DNA from: CAZYCC01 sp964645985
GTDB taxonomy: Bacteria > Bacillota > Clostridia > Oscillospirales > CAG-272
Direction: 5' to 3'
Length of the DNA: 60,394 nucleotides
Assembly (NCBI GenBank): GCA_964645985.1
Contig: CAZYCC010000001.1
Location: 1 to 60,394 of the forward strand
Below the pieces are notes generated by a model. That model searched no databases. It was not told the origin of the DNA and saw only the letters and a program-made list of their open reading frames with translations. Below, in pieces: positions 43,709-53,130 of the stretch. Position 1 is the stretch's first letter, and each line of letters opens with the position of its first letter. The position numbers and the translations under genes are program-made.

Positions 43709-45892
43709 TTACTGCTTGGAGAGCAGAAGCAGTAGGCGCGAGACGTCGCGGATGGTGACGTGGCTGTCGCCGGTGAGGTCGGCGCGGTCGTAACCCTCGG
43801 CGCCGGCGGGGTCGGTGAGGCACTGGAGAAGAGCGGTGACATCCTCGATGTCGACCTTGTCATCCCCGGAAATATCGCCCTCTTCATAGGGGATTATCTC
43901 GCCGAACTCTTGCGTTAACGTCTCCCCGCACAGCTCGCACTTGCCCTCTTTGGTGCCGACATGCTCGTGCGACGGCTGCTGCGTTTCATTCCAGACCTGC
44001 ACGTCGTGATAGGTCGGGGTCACGTCGTTATTGCCGAGGTCAATCTCGCCCCACTCCTCCTCGCTGCCGCAGAAGATCACCGGGACCTCCTTTGCGAGGA
44101 GGCTCGTGAGCACGTTGTCACCGATCGCGCTGATGTCCGCGTAGGAGAGGATAACGCGCTTAATCGCGTCCACTTTGTCGTTCCACGGGGCGTCCTCTGC
44201 CGTGGCGACGGCGGCGATGCTGCCCTTGCCGCGGAAGAGCAGGTCTCCCGCCTCCGTCACAATAGCGCTGACGCCCTCGCCCGCCGTGTAGACGGGGTTG
44301 GCAGCGGCTGCGGCGGCGACGTCCTCATCGAGAGCCGAGAGGGTTCCCTCGCTGCTGTCGGCGCGGTAGATTTTGGTCGTGCCCTTGCCATCGAGCTCGG
44401 TACTCATTGTGCCGGTGCGCCCGGCGAACAGGCCCCGGAAGAGCGGCGTCTCGCCGAGCGAGAAGGTCAGATCCACCTCAAAGTAGGCCTCGGTTGTCGC
44501 TTCCGCGCCCTCGCCCGCCGTGTTTGTTTTCGCGGCGAGCGCGGCGACGTCCTCCTGCGTCATATTGAGGTCGACGTAGATGAGGACGTTCGGGCCGATG
44601 TAGCCGTAGGCGTCGTAGATGGAGCCGGTGTAGTCTTTGCCGTCGATGCGCGCCGCCACTTTGTTGCCGGGGGCGATGTCGCCGATGCCGTGCGGCAGCT
44701 TCTTCGGGTCAATCGTCATAACGAGGACGTTTTCCTCGGTGGCGTTCTCGTTGCCCGGATCTTTCACGTCCCCGCCCGGTCTTTTCTCAAAGATATTCGC
44801 TTTGCCGTAGGTGTTCATGCGCACGAGCGGAACCTGCGCGTATTTCTCCACGAGCGCGGGATCAAAGACATCGCTGCCGTCCGAAATGACCTCGCCACCC
44901 TTGTAGACCTCATCCGAAAGGACGGTGATCCCGCCGACCTGCCCGACCCATTGCAGGCCAGTGCTGTCCGAGAGAACATACAGCTTGACGCTGTAGATGT
45001 TGCCCCTTTGCAGGGTGTAGCCCGCCTCAACCACCGGGAAGCGGTAGATAACCCATTCCTCGCCGAGCGACACGATGGAGGTGGGAGCAAGCTCGAGCGT
45101 TTCGGTCCTGCCCAAAATGTCGGTGATCTCCAAGGTGAAGCTGCCGCCGGTCCAGCTGAGAGGGTTGCCGGAGGAGGTGATACCGTTCGCCGCGAACTGA
45201 TCGTGAAAGGTTTTGGAAACCTTCAGCTCCAGCAGGGTTTCGGGCTTCTCGGGCGGATAGTTCTCCACGCCCCGGATTGTGGTCCCCGGCTGGAAGTTGT
45301 AGACAGTCCCGCCGTCGCGATAGGAGTCAAGGCCGTCCGCCATCTCGATGCGGTCTTTAATTTCGCCCGGCGCCACGCTGAAGCCGGTGTCCTCATGCCC
45401 CCAAATCTCGACCTCTTTCAGGTGAGAGGCCTTGTTGGCGGTGTTGTGAAGGACGGTGATGCGCACATATTTCGCCGTGATGTCCTGCGAGGCAATGTCA
45501 AAGAGCTTGCCCTCATCGGTCTCCGGCACATCCTCCAGCTGCTCCTCTGCCGTCTTGTATTCGATGTTGTTGACGCTCGTCTCGATGCGGTACTGATAGG
45601 AGCGAGCGGTGTGGTTGAAGATGCGGATCTCAGACAGCTTGTACCAGCCGCCGAGGTTGATGACAACGTCCGCCGGGTAGTCGCCGCCGTCCCAGTAGCT
45701 GCTCGTGTCCCCGTCGATCGCTTTGCTCGGGGGATAGACGCCCTCCTGCGCCCCCGCTCCGGGGTGGGAGACGATCGTCGCGCCGGTGCTGAGGTTGGTG
45801 TCGCCCTCCGGGGCGGCGAGGACCGGGGCCGCCGCCGACAGCAGCATGAGCAAGGTCAGCAGCAGGCAAAGGCCTTTTCGCAGTGATTTCAT
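43709..45892 (-). CDS. Secreted protein with F5/8-type C domain, LRR-like region and dockerin
   Basis: A 727-residue secreted protein. The signal peptide ends near AAPVLA. Residues about 30-165 resemble an F5/8-type C (discoidin) domain: YPPSKAIDGDTSSYWDGGDY and VVINLGGWYKLSEIRIFNHT, used for carbohydrate binding. The middle is beta-rich and unassigned. Near the C-terminus AIKRVILSYADISAIGDNVL and VIFCGSEEEWGEID look like the end of a BspA-type leucine-rich repeat. A single HEHVGTKEGKCELCGE module follows, then a type I dockerin with two calcium loops (GDISGDDKVDIEDVTALLQC and ADLTGDSHVTIRDVSRLLLL). AAGGA precedes the ATG. No cohesin is present in the window. Confidence 0.85.
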   Translation of the reverse strand: MKSLRKGLCLLLTLLMLLSAAAPVLAAPEGDTNLSTGATIVSHPGAGAQEGVYPPSKAIDGDTSSYWDGGDYPADVVINLGGWYKLSEIRIFNHTARSYQYRIETSVNNIEYKTAEEQLEDVPETDEGKLFDIASQDITAKYVRITVLHNTANKASHLKEVEIWGHEDTGFSVAPGEIKDRIEMADGLDSYRDGGTVYNFQPGTTIRGVENYPPEKPETLLELKVSKTFHDQFAANGITSSGNPLSWTGGSFTLEITDILGRTETLELAPTSIVSLGEEWVIYRFPVVEAGYTLQRGNIYSVKLYVLSDSTGLQWVGQVGGITVLSDEVYKGGEVISDGSDVFDPALVEKYAQVPLVRMNTYGKANIFEKRPGGDVKDPGNENATEENVLVMTIDPKKLPHGIGDIAPGNKVAARIDGKDYTGSIYDAYGYIGPNVLIYVDLNMTQEDVAALAAKTNTAGEGAEATTEAYFEVDLTFSLGETPLFRGLFAGRTGTMSTELDGKGTTKIYRADSSEGTLSALDEDVAAAAAANPVYTAGEGVSAIVTEAGDLLFRGKGSIAAVATAEDAPWNDKVDAIKRVILSYADISAIGDNVLTSLLAKEVPVIFCGSEEEWGEIDLGNNDVTPTYHDVQVWNETQQPSHEHVGTKEGKCELCGETLTQEFGEIIPYEEGDISGDDKVDIEDVTALLQCLTDPAGAEGYDRADLTGDSHVTIRDVSRLLLLLSKQ

Positions 45893-45951
45893 CGATTTTG
45901 TCCTTTCTTGCGCGAGGCAAAAGAGTAAATTTCGCGGCGGCGGCGGCGACC

Positions 45952-46051
45952 NNNNNNNNNNNNNNNNNNNNNNNNNNNNNNNNNNNNNNNNNNNNNNNNN
46001 NNNNNNNNNNNNNNNNNNNNNNNNNNNNNNNNNNNNNNNNNNNNNNNNNNN
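45952..46051. other. Assembly gap (100 N)
   Basis: Exactly 100 N, upstream of the dockerin gene. The right flank begins inside a heptanucleotide array, so the gap probably hides more array units and possibly the promoter of that gene. Confidence 0.95.
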
Positions 46052-46160
46052 TAGTGGTTAGTGAGGAGTGGATAGTTTAGTGGATAGTGGTTAGTGAGGA
46101 GTGATTAGTTTAGTGGTTGGTGAATAGTGGGCAGTGGATAGTTTAGTGAATAGAGGGATA
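46052..46160. repeat. Heptanucleotide array (NWAGTGR), upstream of the dockerin gene
   Basis: Units such as TTAGTGA, GGAGTGG, ATAGTGG, TTAGTGA, GGAGTGA, ATAGTGG, GCAGTGG, interrupted by TTTAGTG variants. In the sense of the minus-strand dockerin gene it is C-rich. The left end is hidden by the gap. Confidence 0.85.
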
Positions 46161-46201
46161 GTGAGCAGTGGGTAGGCAGCGTGCCGCGCGGGTGTTCCCT
46201 T

Positions 46202-46226
46202 AAAACAAACTCCCCACCGAGTGGGG
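46202..46226 (-). terminator. Terminator downstream of rsmB
   Basis: On the minus strand CCCCAC-TCG-GTGGGG is followed by AGTTTGTTTTA. It lies between two oppositely oriented arrays about 275 bases after rsmB. Confidence 0.65.
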
Positions 46227-46232
46227 GCGTGC

Positions 46233-46267
46233 TTAGTGGTTAGTGAATAGTGGTTAGTGGACAGTGA
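46233..46267. repeat. Heptanucleotide array (NWAGTGR)
   Basis: Five perfect-phase units: TTAGTGG, TTAGTGA, ATAGTGG, TTAGTGG, ACAGTGA. Same orientation as the array at 46052-46160. Confidence 0.85.
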
Positions 46268-46356
46268 TTAGGCGGTATGCCGTGCGGGGGGGTTTCACGC
46301 GGCAAACGCGGTTTCACCCTCTCCCCCGGGATTTCGCGCCGCGCCGCGCGCGAGTT

Positions 46357-46491
46357 CACACTACCCACTTCTCACTGATCACTGACCACTACTCTGCCCA
46401 CTATCCACTAATCACTTTCCACTACTCTGCCCACTTTCCACTGATCGCTTTCCACTATTCTATCCACTATCCACTATTCACTCTCCACTAC
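46357..46491. repeat. Long heptanucleotide array (YCACTWN), 3' of rsmB
   Basis: About 18 units with occasional 5-base breaks (TCTGC, TCTAT), such as CCACTAA, TCACTTT, CCACTAC, CCACTTT, CCACTGA, CCACTAT, TCACTCT. Opposite in orientation to the arrays at 46052-46267. The last unit overlaps a 13-bp tandem duplication that holds the rsmB stop codon. Confidence 0.85.
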
Positions 46492-46513
46492 TTATCGCGG
46501 CTACTTATCGCGG
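46488..46513. repeat. 13-bp tandem duplication at the rsmB stop codon
   Basis: CTACTTATCGCGG occurs twice without spacing. Each copy contains a TAG on the minus strand; the gene-proximal copy (46501-46503) now ends rsmB. Confidence 0.85.
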
Positions 46514-47817
46514 CGCAGTTTCGCGAGGAAGAACCCGTCGGTGTGGGTTTCGTCCGGCGTGAGCGTCACGCGCCCCTCGGGCGCGGCGAGCGAGGGCGAG
46601 AGTGCGAAGGGCTCGGGCGAGAAATCGGGGCGCGCGGCGAGGAAGGCGTCCACGACGCGCTCGTTCTCCTCGCGCCGCAGCGAGCAGGTCGAGGCGAGAA
46701 GCACCCCGCCGGGGCGAAGAAGATCGGCGCTTGCCGCGAGGATTTGCCCTTGCAGGGCGGGCAGGCGCGACATCTGCTCGCGCGTGCGGTAGCGCAGGTC
46801 AGGCTTTTTCGCGAGAACCCCGCTGCCCGAGCAGGGCAGATCGCACAGAACCCGGTCGGCGCGCCCAAGAAGAGCCGGATCCGGCTCCCGCGCGTCGCGC
46901 GATGCCGCCGTGATAATCGAAATCCCGAGCTTTTCCGCCTCGCGCCGCAGAAGCGAGAGCTTGTTCTCGTGCAGATCGAAGGCGAAAATTCTCCCGCGGT
47001 TGCCCATCGCCATGGCGAGGGAAAAGCTCTTTCCCCCGGGCGCGGCGCAGGTGTCGATGACCGTTTCCCCGGGCGCGGCGCCGAGCGCCGTCGCGCAGAG
47101 CGCCGACGCCTCATCCTGCACAAAGCACAGCCCCTCGCGCAGCGGGGCAAGCTCGCTCACCGCGCCGCCCCGCAGGGCGATGCAGTCGGGGGAGAGCTTT
47201 GTCGGGATAGCGTCGTAGCCCGCTTTTTGCAGGGAGGAGAGCAGCTCATCGCGCGTCGTGCGCAGGGTGTTGACGCGCAGGGTGAGAGGCGGGATTTCCT
47301 TCGTCGCGGCGAGAATACCCCTCGCTTTGTCGATGCCGTAATCGGCAAGCAGGTCTCGCGCGAGGTCCTCCGAGACGCTGTAGCGCACCGAGAAAGCGCC
47401 GGCCGGGTTCTCACTCTCGTCCGGCAGAGCGGGAGGCCCCTCGCGCAGATAGCGGCGCAGAACGGCGTTGACCATTCCCGCGCCGCGCGGGAAGACCCGC
47501 TTCGCGAGAGACACCGTCTCGCTGACGGCGGCGTGCGCCGGAACGCGCAGGAAGGCGCATTGCAGCAGGCCTAGGCGCAGCAGAATGCGCAGCGGCAGGT
47601 CGAGCGAGGCGGGGTCGCGGCTTGCCGAGTGCGCGATAAAATAATCGAGCGTGACTGTTCGCTCGATAACGCCGTAAACAAGGCGGGTGTAGAGCGCGCG
47701 CTCGGGCGGCGGCAGGGAGGCGCGCTTCAGCGTCGCGTCGACCTCCAGATTCGAAAAGCGCCCCTCCCGGGCAATGCGCAAAAGTGAGCGGTACGCGCTC
47801 TCGCGAGCGTCGGGCAT
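46501..47817 (-). CDS. rsmB: 16S rRNA (cytosine-967-C5)-methyltransferase
   Basis: A 438-residue RsmB of usual length. Residues 1-140 form the NusB-like RNA-binding domain (RLVYGVIERTVTLDYFI). The SAM-dependent domain has CAAPGGKSFSLAMAM, the catalytic region LCDLPCSGSGVL and the second cysteine in LASTCSLRREENE. It methylates C967 of 16S rRNA. No Shine-Dalgarno sequence; the leader is CTCTTTTTCTT before ATG 47817. It is the last gene of the yicC-to-rsmB cluster. Confidence 0.97.
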   Translation of the reverse strand: MPDARESAYRSLLRIAREGRFSNLEVDATLKRASLPPPERALYTRLVYGVIERTVTLDYFIAHSASRDPASLDLPLRILLRLGLLQCAFLRVPAHAAVSETVSLAKRVFPRGAGMVNAVLRRYLREGPPALPDESENPAGAFSVRYSVSEDLARDLLADYGIDKARGILAATKEIPPLTLRVNTLRTTRDELLSSLQKAGYDAIPTKLSPDCIALRGGAVSELAPLREGLCFVQDEASALCATALGAAPGETVIDTCAAPGGKSFSLAMAMGNRGRIFAFDLHENKLSLLRREAEKLGISIITAASRDAREPDPALLGRADRVLCDLPCSGSGVLAKKPDLRYRTREQMSRLPALQGQILAASADLLRPGGVLLASTCSLRREENERVVDAFLAARPDFSPEPFALSPSLAAPEGRVTLTPDETHTDGFFLAKLRRDK

Positions 47818-47925
47818 AAGAAAAAGAGTTCCTCGCGCGCCGCCCCGCGCGCGGTGGTGTGTTCATTCGCGAGAGGGATTATCGAGAGGATTCCCCTAAC
47901 CGTGTTCCCCCGGTTTTGCGGCGCG

Positions 47926-48864
47926 CTACGCGCCCCATATATCCCCTACGGCGACGCCGCGGCCGTTGACAAAGTCGCCGCAGGACATCGCGCGCCCGCC
48001 CGCGGGTTTCACCGCTGTGATCCCGAGAATCGAGCGCGCGCAGGCGACGGCAATCGCCTCGCGCGAGGCCGAGAGGATAGTCCCCGGCGCCGTCCCCTCC
48101 GGCGGCTCGCCAGGGAGAACAGTCGCCTCGAGAACCTTCAGTTTGCGAGCGCGCGAGGTTGTTTCGGCGAGCGGAGCGGGGGAGAGGGCGCGCACGGCAT
48201 TGCAAAGATCCCTCGCGCGGCGGGTGAAGTCGAGCGGGCAGTCGCTCGATGTGATTTTCGCGGCGTAGCTCGCGAGAGCGCTCTCTTGCGGTACCGGCGT
48301 GAGAGTCCCCGCCTCCAGCCCCGCTATTGTGCGCCGCAGCAGAGGAGCACCCACCAAGGCGAGCTTGTCGCGCAGGCTCCCGCCGGTGTCGCGCGGGGAG
48401 ATCGGCACCCGCTCCTGCAAAAGAATGTCCCCGGTGTCCAGACCCTCGTCCATGCGCATGGTGGTGACCCCGGTCTCACTCTCCCCGGCGAGAATCGCGC
48501 GCTCAATCGGCGCGGCACCGCGGTAGGCGGGCAGGAGCGAGGCGTGAAGATTGACGCAGCCGAGCGGCGGGAGGCGCAGCAACTCGGGCGGCAGAATTTT
48601 GCCGTAGGCGACGACGAGAAGTGCGCGCGGCGAGAGGCTCCGCAGGAGCGAAAGAGGCACCTCTCCGCGCAGCGTCGGCATCTGATAGACCGGGAGGTTC
48701 CGCGCGAGGGCGAGCTCTTTCACCGGAGGGGGCGTGAGCGCGCGGCGCCGCCCCGCCGGCTTATCCGGCTGCGTCACAACCGCCGCGATAGGTACCCCCG
48801 CGTCAAGGAGATCCCGCAGCACATCCGCGGCGAAAACCGGCGTGCCGAAGAAAAGATAGGACAT
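47926..48864 (-). CDS. fmt: Methionyl-tRNA formyltransferase
   Basis: A 312-residue Fmt of usual length. The formyl-tetrahydrofolate-binding domain shows LFFGTPVFAADVL, then VNLHASLLPAYRGAAPIE with the catalytic-site HxSLLP, and MRMDEGLDTGDIL. The C-terminal OB-like domain binds initiator tRNA. It formylates Met-tRNA for translation start; the neighbouring def gene removes the formyl group later. No Shine-Dalgarno sequence; leader GCATCGCTATG resembles that of the oxidoreductase gene at 10306. Confidence 0.97.
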   Translation of the reverse strand: MSYLFFGTPVFAADVLRDLLDAGVPIAAVVTQPDKPAGRRRALTPPPVKELALARNLPVYQMPTLRGEVPLSLLRSLSPRALLVVAYGKILPPELLRLPPLGCVNLHASLLPAYRGAAPIERAILAGESETGVTTMRMDEGLDTGDILLQERVPISPRDTGGSLRDKLALVGAPLLRRTIAGLEAGTLTPVPQESALASYAAKITSSDCPLDFTRRARDLCNAVRALSPAPLAETTSRARKLKVLEATVLPGEPPEGTAPGTILSASREAIAVACARSILGITAVKPAGGRAMSCGDFVNGRGVAVGDIWGA

Positions 48865-49169
48865 AGCGATGCGCGATCGGGGCAGAGAGGACGCGGGAGA
48901 AGCAGACGGCGCGCGGCGCGGAAGGAAATGCGGCAGTGTTTGACCGCCCTCTTTGCGGCGCGGCGGCGAAAATCGGCGTGTGCGGCGCGAGGGAATCGCG
49001 GCGAGCGGGCGGGGAGAATCGCCCGAAATAGCGCGGGAGGAGATACCGGAGCGCTAAAATCGGCGCGCGGCAAGAGAGAACTGCGGGGAAGGTCGGCGCG
49101 GGAAAAATTTTCGCGTGCCGAATGCGCGGCACAGGAGGGAACCGCGGAGGGATTTGGCGCGCGGCGCGG
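48865..49169. other. Intergenic region between def and fmt
   Basis: About 300 bases of purine-rich GC-rich filler with recurring AATCGGCG and GGGGAGAATCGCC-type words. No gene or terminator recognised. Such a long spacer between def and fmt is unusual. Confidence 0.45.
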
Positions 49170-49679
49170 TCACGCCTGCTCGCCCGAGCTCTCGCTGTTT
49201 TCCTCGGCGAGCGCTTCCATTTCCTCGCGCGTGAGCATGCGCTCGGCCTTGTCGGGGTAGAGGATGCCGTCGAGATGGTCGATTTCGTGGCAGAGCGCGC
49301 GCGCAAGGAGGCCTTGCCCGGTAATCTCGCGCTCTGCCCCCTCCCGGTCGAGCGCCCGCACCGTTACGCGCGCCGGGCGCGTGACAAGCCCCCAGCGCCC
49401 GGGCAGGGACAGGCACCCCTCGGTCCCGCTCTGCTCCCCCTGCGCCGCGAGGATCACCGGGTTAATGAGCTCTATCGGCTGCCCCTCCTCCACCTCGATG
49501 ACGACGACCCGCCGCAGCACCCCGACCTGCGGCGCGGCGAGACCTACCCCGTCGGCGCGGCGCATTGTGTCGAGCATATCATCAAGCAGGCGCAGAATGT
49601 GCGGGGTGATCGCGTCTACTTCGCGGCAGCGCCGCCGCAGCGCCGGTGCGCCCTCGGTGAGAATTTTGCGATAAGCCAT
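49170..49679 (-). CDS. def: Peptide deformylase
   Basis: A 169-residue deformylase of usual length. All three family motifs are intact: GVGLAAPQVG (residues 44-53), EGCLSLPG (87-94, metal ligand Cys89) and HEIDH (131-135, metal ligands His131 and His135, catalytic Glu132). It removes the formyl group from new proteins. ATG 49679 is chosen by homology; the frame is open further up but without motif or ribosome site. Confidence 0.97.
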   Translation of the reverse strand: MAYRKILTEGAPALRRRCREVDAITPHILRLLDDMLDTMRRADGVGLAAPQVGVLRRVVVIEVEEGQPIELINPVILAAQGEQSGTEGCLSLPGRWGLVTRPARVTVRALDREGAEREITGQGLLARALCHEIDHLDGILYPDKAERMLTREEMEALAEENSESSGEQA

Positions 49680-50117
49680 ACCAATTGTCCGAGAAAAAAC
49701 CGCGCGCGGTTGTCGAAGCGGCGAAAGAGACGAAAAACGAACGCCCCCGGGAAAAGCGTTCCCCGCACGCCCGCACGCCCGCGCGAATGCCGAAGCGGTA
49801 AGCGATCTCCCTCTCCCCGCGCGAAACTCGCGCATTCGCTCCCGCCCCCTCGCGCCGGGGTAACTCCCACCGCCTCCCCCGCGCGCGTTTTGAAATAGTG
49901 TTCCTCGCCCGAGGAAACAGCGGCTGTGGCAGGCAATCCCCCTTGCCCTCCGCGTTTTCGATATAGCGTTCGGGCGTGACTTGCCCGTTCGCTCGAAGCG
50001 TGCCCTACCCCTGCGTTTCCCGCGCGTTCCGCGAAACCCAAGCCGCCGCGCCCCCCCTCGCCCCTCTCGCACGAATGACGCTCCCGCGCCCCTCGCGCTA
50101 TCGCTCCCCGCGCCCGT
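49680..50117. other. Intergenic region between priA and def
   Basis: No gene. Two imperfect copies of a GCGTTTTGAAATAGTGTTC-type word occur near 49887 and 49950. No terminator seen. Confidence 0.45.
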
Positions 50118-52763
50118 TTACACGTTCGCGGGATTGATGTCGATGGTGAGGGAGACTTTTTTGCGTGTGTAGGGGCGGAAGGCCTCGGCGGCGCTGCGCA
50201 GCAGGTCCCGCGCGCGGCGGTTGGCGCGGCATTTGAGAAGAATGCGCCGCCGGTATCGCCCGCCGAGCCGGTAGACGGGAGCCTCGAAGGGGCCGTACAT
50301 CACCACCCGAATATCCGAGAACTCCCCGCGCAGCCGCCCGTCGAGGATTTCGCGCAGGTGCTCCGCGCCCTCGCGCACCTCGCCCTCATCCTCCCCCGAG
50401 AGGGCGAGCAGGACGATGTCGCAGAAGGGCGGGAAGCGCAGCGCGCGCCGCGCCGCCGCCTCATCGGCGAAGAACGCCTCGTAGTTCTGCTCCCCGGCAA
50501 AGCGCAGGACCGGGTTATCCGGGCTGTAGGTCTGAATAATCGCGCGCCCGGGCAGTTTCGATCGCCCGCCCCGCCCGATGACCTGCGTTAAAAGTGAGAA
50601 GGTGCGCTCGGAGGCGCGGTAGTCGCCGACATACAGGCTGTTATCGGCGCAGAGAACGCCGACGAGCGTGACGGCGGGGAAGTCGTGCCCCTTGGTCACC
50701 ATTTGCGTGCCGAGGAGGATGTCGTATTTGCGCGCGCGAAAGTCAGAGAGCATTCGTTCGAAGGCGAACTTTGAGCCGGTCGTGTCGGCATCCATGCGCA
50801 AAATTCTCGCCCCCGGAAAGCGCGAGGCGAGCTGCCCCTCGAGCATTTGCGTGCCGTACCCCGCGTAGGCAAGATCCCGCGCCCCGCAGCGCGGGCAGGC
50901 GTCCGGCAGAGGAGCGCGCGCGCCGCAGTAGTGGCAGAGCAGGTACCCCCCTTCCTCGCGATCGCGAGGCGTGAGGTCGCGCGGGTCGCGGCGGGCGTGG
51001 GTGTGGTAGGTGAGGGAGACGCTGCAGTTCGGGCAGCGAATCGGCTCCCCGCAGACCTTGCAGCGCACATAGTTGTGGTAGCCCCGCCGCTGCGCGAAGA
51101 GAATGGTCTGCTCGCCGCGCGCGAGGTTCTTTTCCATCTCCCCGAGAAGAACCCCCGAGAGCGGCGCCTGCCCCGGTGGCAGGGCTCTTCCTCGCATATC
51201 GAGAAGGTAGCATTTCGGCAGAGCCGCGCCGCCGTATCTACGGCGCAGGCGCACGAGGTGAATCTCCCCCGCGCTCGCCTTGTAAAAGCTCTCTACCGAG
51301 GGCGTTGCCGAGGAGAGCAGCAGCAGCGCGCCCGCGCGCGCGCAGCGGAAGCGCGCGACATCCCGCGCCGAGTAGCGCGGGGAGCTGTCCGACTTGTAGG
51401 TGTGCTCCTGCTCCTCATCGATAACGATCATCCCGAGGCGCGGGAAGGGGGCAAACACCGCCGAGCGCGTTCCCACGCAAATCGAGGCGCGCCCCTCCTT
51501 CATGCGCCGCCACGCGTCAAAGCGCTCCCCGTCCGAGAGGGAGGAGTGCAGGAGCGCCACCCTCTCGCCGTAGAAGGAGGAGAAGAGCGAGACAGTTTGC
51601 GGGGTGAGCGAAATCTCCGGCACAAGGAGAATGACCTGCCGCCCGGAGGCGAGCACGCCGTCGATCACTTCCTTTATGACGCGTGTCTTGCCGCTCCCGG
51701 TCACCCCAAAAAGAAGCGCCGCCTCCGCCCTCCCGTCCCCGGCAAGGCGCAGCAGCTCCTCCGCCGCCGCGCGCTGCTCGGGCGAGAGGATATTTTCATC
51801 GGGAGGCGGTGCCGCCTCGCGCGGCGATAGGTCCCGGTATAGCTCCTCGCGCTCGAGCGCAAGCAGACCCTTCTCGCGCAGCGCCTCAATCTGCGCCCCC
51901 CTCGCGCCTGTCGCCTCGCGAAGAGCGGTCAGCTCCACCGTGCCGTGCTCGGTGAGATAGTCGAGCGCCACCTTTTGGAGCGCTCCGCGCAGCGGCGGGA
52001 GGTCATCGGCAAAGGCGAGCGCGGTGGGGCGCGCGTACTCGCGGTAGCGACGGCTGCCCTCCTCGCGCAGCCGGTAGGATACGCGCAGCTTTCCCGCGGC
52101 GGAAAGCTCCCGCAAAGCCTCCCCCGCGTCTTCTCCCGGCAAAGATCGCGCGAGCTGCCCCGCCGTCCTCCCCTCTCCCCCCGCGCGCAGCAGCGCCGAG
52201 AGGAGGGCGGGAGGCAAGCCCTCGGGGGCGGCATCTTCCGGCAGAGAATAAACCGCCTCGAGCCTTGTGAGCGCGCCGGGCGGCAATATGGCGCGCACCG
52301 CCTCTCCGTAGCTGCAAAAAGTGCGCTCCACCAAAAAAGAGCAGAGCGCGCGCTGCTCCTCATCAAGGTTCGTGAGAACCTCCTCCCGCACGCCGAGAAC
52401 GCTTTTGAGGGGATACGCCTGCGGCTCATTCTCCCGCGCCGCGTCCTCGAGGGCGCGCACCACACCGACCTCGTGGCGGTTGCCCCGCCCGAAGGGGACG
52501 TGAACGAAGCACCCGGGCGCTACTCTCTCCCGCAGCTTTGCCGGGACGAAATAGCGGTAGTCGCGGTCGGCATCGGGCGAGAGGCGCAAAATCCGCACAA
52601 GCGCCACCGCCCCCTCGGGCTCTCTCCTCGCGGGGCGTCTCTCCCCGCCCCCGCTCTCCCCGGGCGTGCTGACAACCCCCGCCGCGGCGGGGGGGCGCGC
52701 CGGGGGCGCGGGAGGAGCGTTGCTGCTGCTCCCGCGCGGCAGGAGTGGGGAATCGGTCATCAT
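50118..52763 (-). CDS. priA: Primosomal protein N' (replication restart helicase PriA)
   Basis: An 881-residue PriA, slightly long because of a Pro/Ala-rich N-terminal extension of about 50 residues; homology begins near VRILRLSPDADRDYRYFVPA. Walker A is FGVTGSGKT and the Walker B region is IVIDEEQEHTYKSD. The paired zinc-binding region (CKVCGEPIRCPNCSVSLTYH, then CHYCGARAPLPDACPRCG) is complete but split by about 20 extra residues. It reloads the replisome at stalled forks. No Shine-Dalgarno sequence precedes ATG 52763. The stop of rpoZ is only six bases upstream. Confidence 0.97.
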   Translation of the reverse strand: MMTDSPLLPRGSSSNAPPAPPARPPAAAGVVSTPGESGGGERRPARREPEGAVALVRILRLSPDADRDYRYFVPAKLRERVAPGCFVHVPFGRGNRHEVGVVRALEDAARENEPQAYPLKSVLGVREEVLTNLDEEQRALCSFLVERTFCSYGEAVRAILPPGALTRLEAVYSLPEDAAPEGLPPALLSALLRAGGEGRTAGQLARSLPGEDAGEALRELSAAGKLRVSYRLREEGSRRYREYARPTALAFADDLPPLRGALQKVALDYLTEHGTVELTALREATGARGAQIEALREKGLLALEREELYRDLSPREAAPPPDENILSPEQRAAAEELLRLAGDGRAEAALLFGVTGSGKTRVIKEVIDGVLASGRQVILLVPEISLTPQTVSLFSSFYGERVALLHSSLSDGERFDAWRRMKEGRASICVGTRSAVFAPFPRLGMIVIDEEQEHTYKSDSSPRYSARDVARFRCARAGALLLLSSATPSVESFYKASAGEIHLVRLRRRYGGAALPKCYLLDMRGRALPPGQAPLSGVLLGEMEKNLARGEQTILFAQRRGYHNYVRCKVCGEPIRCPNCSVSLTYHTHARRDPRDLTPRDREEGGYLLCHYCGARAPLPDACPRCGARDLAYAGYGTQMLEGQLASRFPGARILRMDADTTGSKFAFERMLSDFRARKYDILLGTQMVTKGHDFPAVTLVGVLCADNSLYVGDYRASERTFSLLTQVIGRGGRSKLPGRAIIQTYSPDNPVLRFAGEQNYEAFFADEAAARRALRFPPFCDIVLLALSGEDEGEVREGAEHLREILDGRLRGEFSDIRVVMYGPFEAPVYRLGGRYRRRILLKCRANRRARDLLRSAAEAFRPYTRKKVSLTIDINPANV

Positions 52764-52769
52764 GCGCGG

Positions 52770-53063
52770 TTATTTCTCGCCGCTTTCGGGAAGAGAGGGC
52801 GCGACGATTTTGTACCGCCCGCTCTCCAGGCGCCGAATGGCAACGCTGACCGCGTTCTCCTCGGGCGGGGCGCTCACCGGTGAGTCATAGAGGGGCGCGG
52901 AGGTCTCGGCCTCGCGCCTCGCCTCCTCCTCACGCCTCCGCTCGGACGCCTCATCGGTCACCCGCCTTGCCGCGCGTGCGCTCGCCACGGCGAGAAGATA
53001 GCGGTCCGGGCGCTCGGGGTCCGGGCAGAGCGCGCGCATCTCTTTCATCGTCGGTCGAATCAT
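52770..53063 (-). CDS. rpoZ: DNA-directed RNA polymerase omega subunit
   Basis: A 97-residue omega subunit. The N-terminus MIRPTMKEMRALCPDPERPD and RYLLAVASARAARRVTDEA match the conserved omega core, followed by a charged helix and a VSVAIRRLESGRYKIV end typical of Firmicutes. It helps assemble RNA polymerase. ATG 53063 follows GGAGG with five-base spacing, one of the few Shine-Dalgarno sequences in this cluster. Position between gmk and priA is the normal Firmicutes order. Confidence 0.93.
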   Translation of the reverse strand: MIRPTMKEMRALCPDPERPDRYLLAVASARAARRVTDEASERRREEEARREAETSAPLYDSPVSAPPEENAVSVAIRRLESGRYKIVAPSLPESGEK

Positions 53064-53130
53064 AGTAGCCTCCCAAAAAGAAAAGGAGAAAGGAATCCCG
53101 CGCCGCCGCCCGCAGGGGTGGGAAAATTCA

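Noticed and set aside
43961..45886. Plus-strand frame of 641 codons opposite the dockerin gene
   Set aside because: The minus strand encodes recognisable F5/8C and dockerin domains; the plus frame has none.
46264..47574. Peptide-like strings such as HYPLTT in open frames over the arrays
   Set aside because: They arise from translating 7-base repeats, since three units make 21 bases; no promoter, ribosome site or domain supports them.
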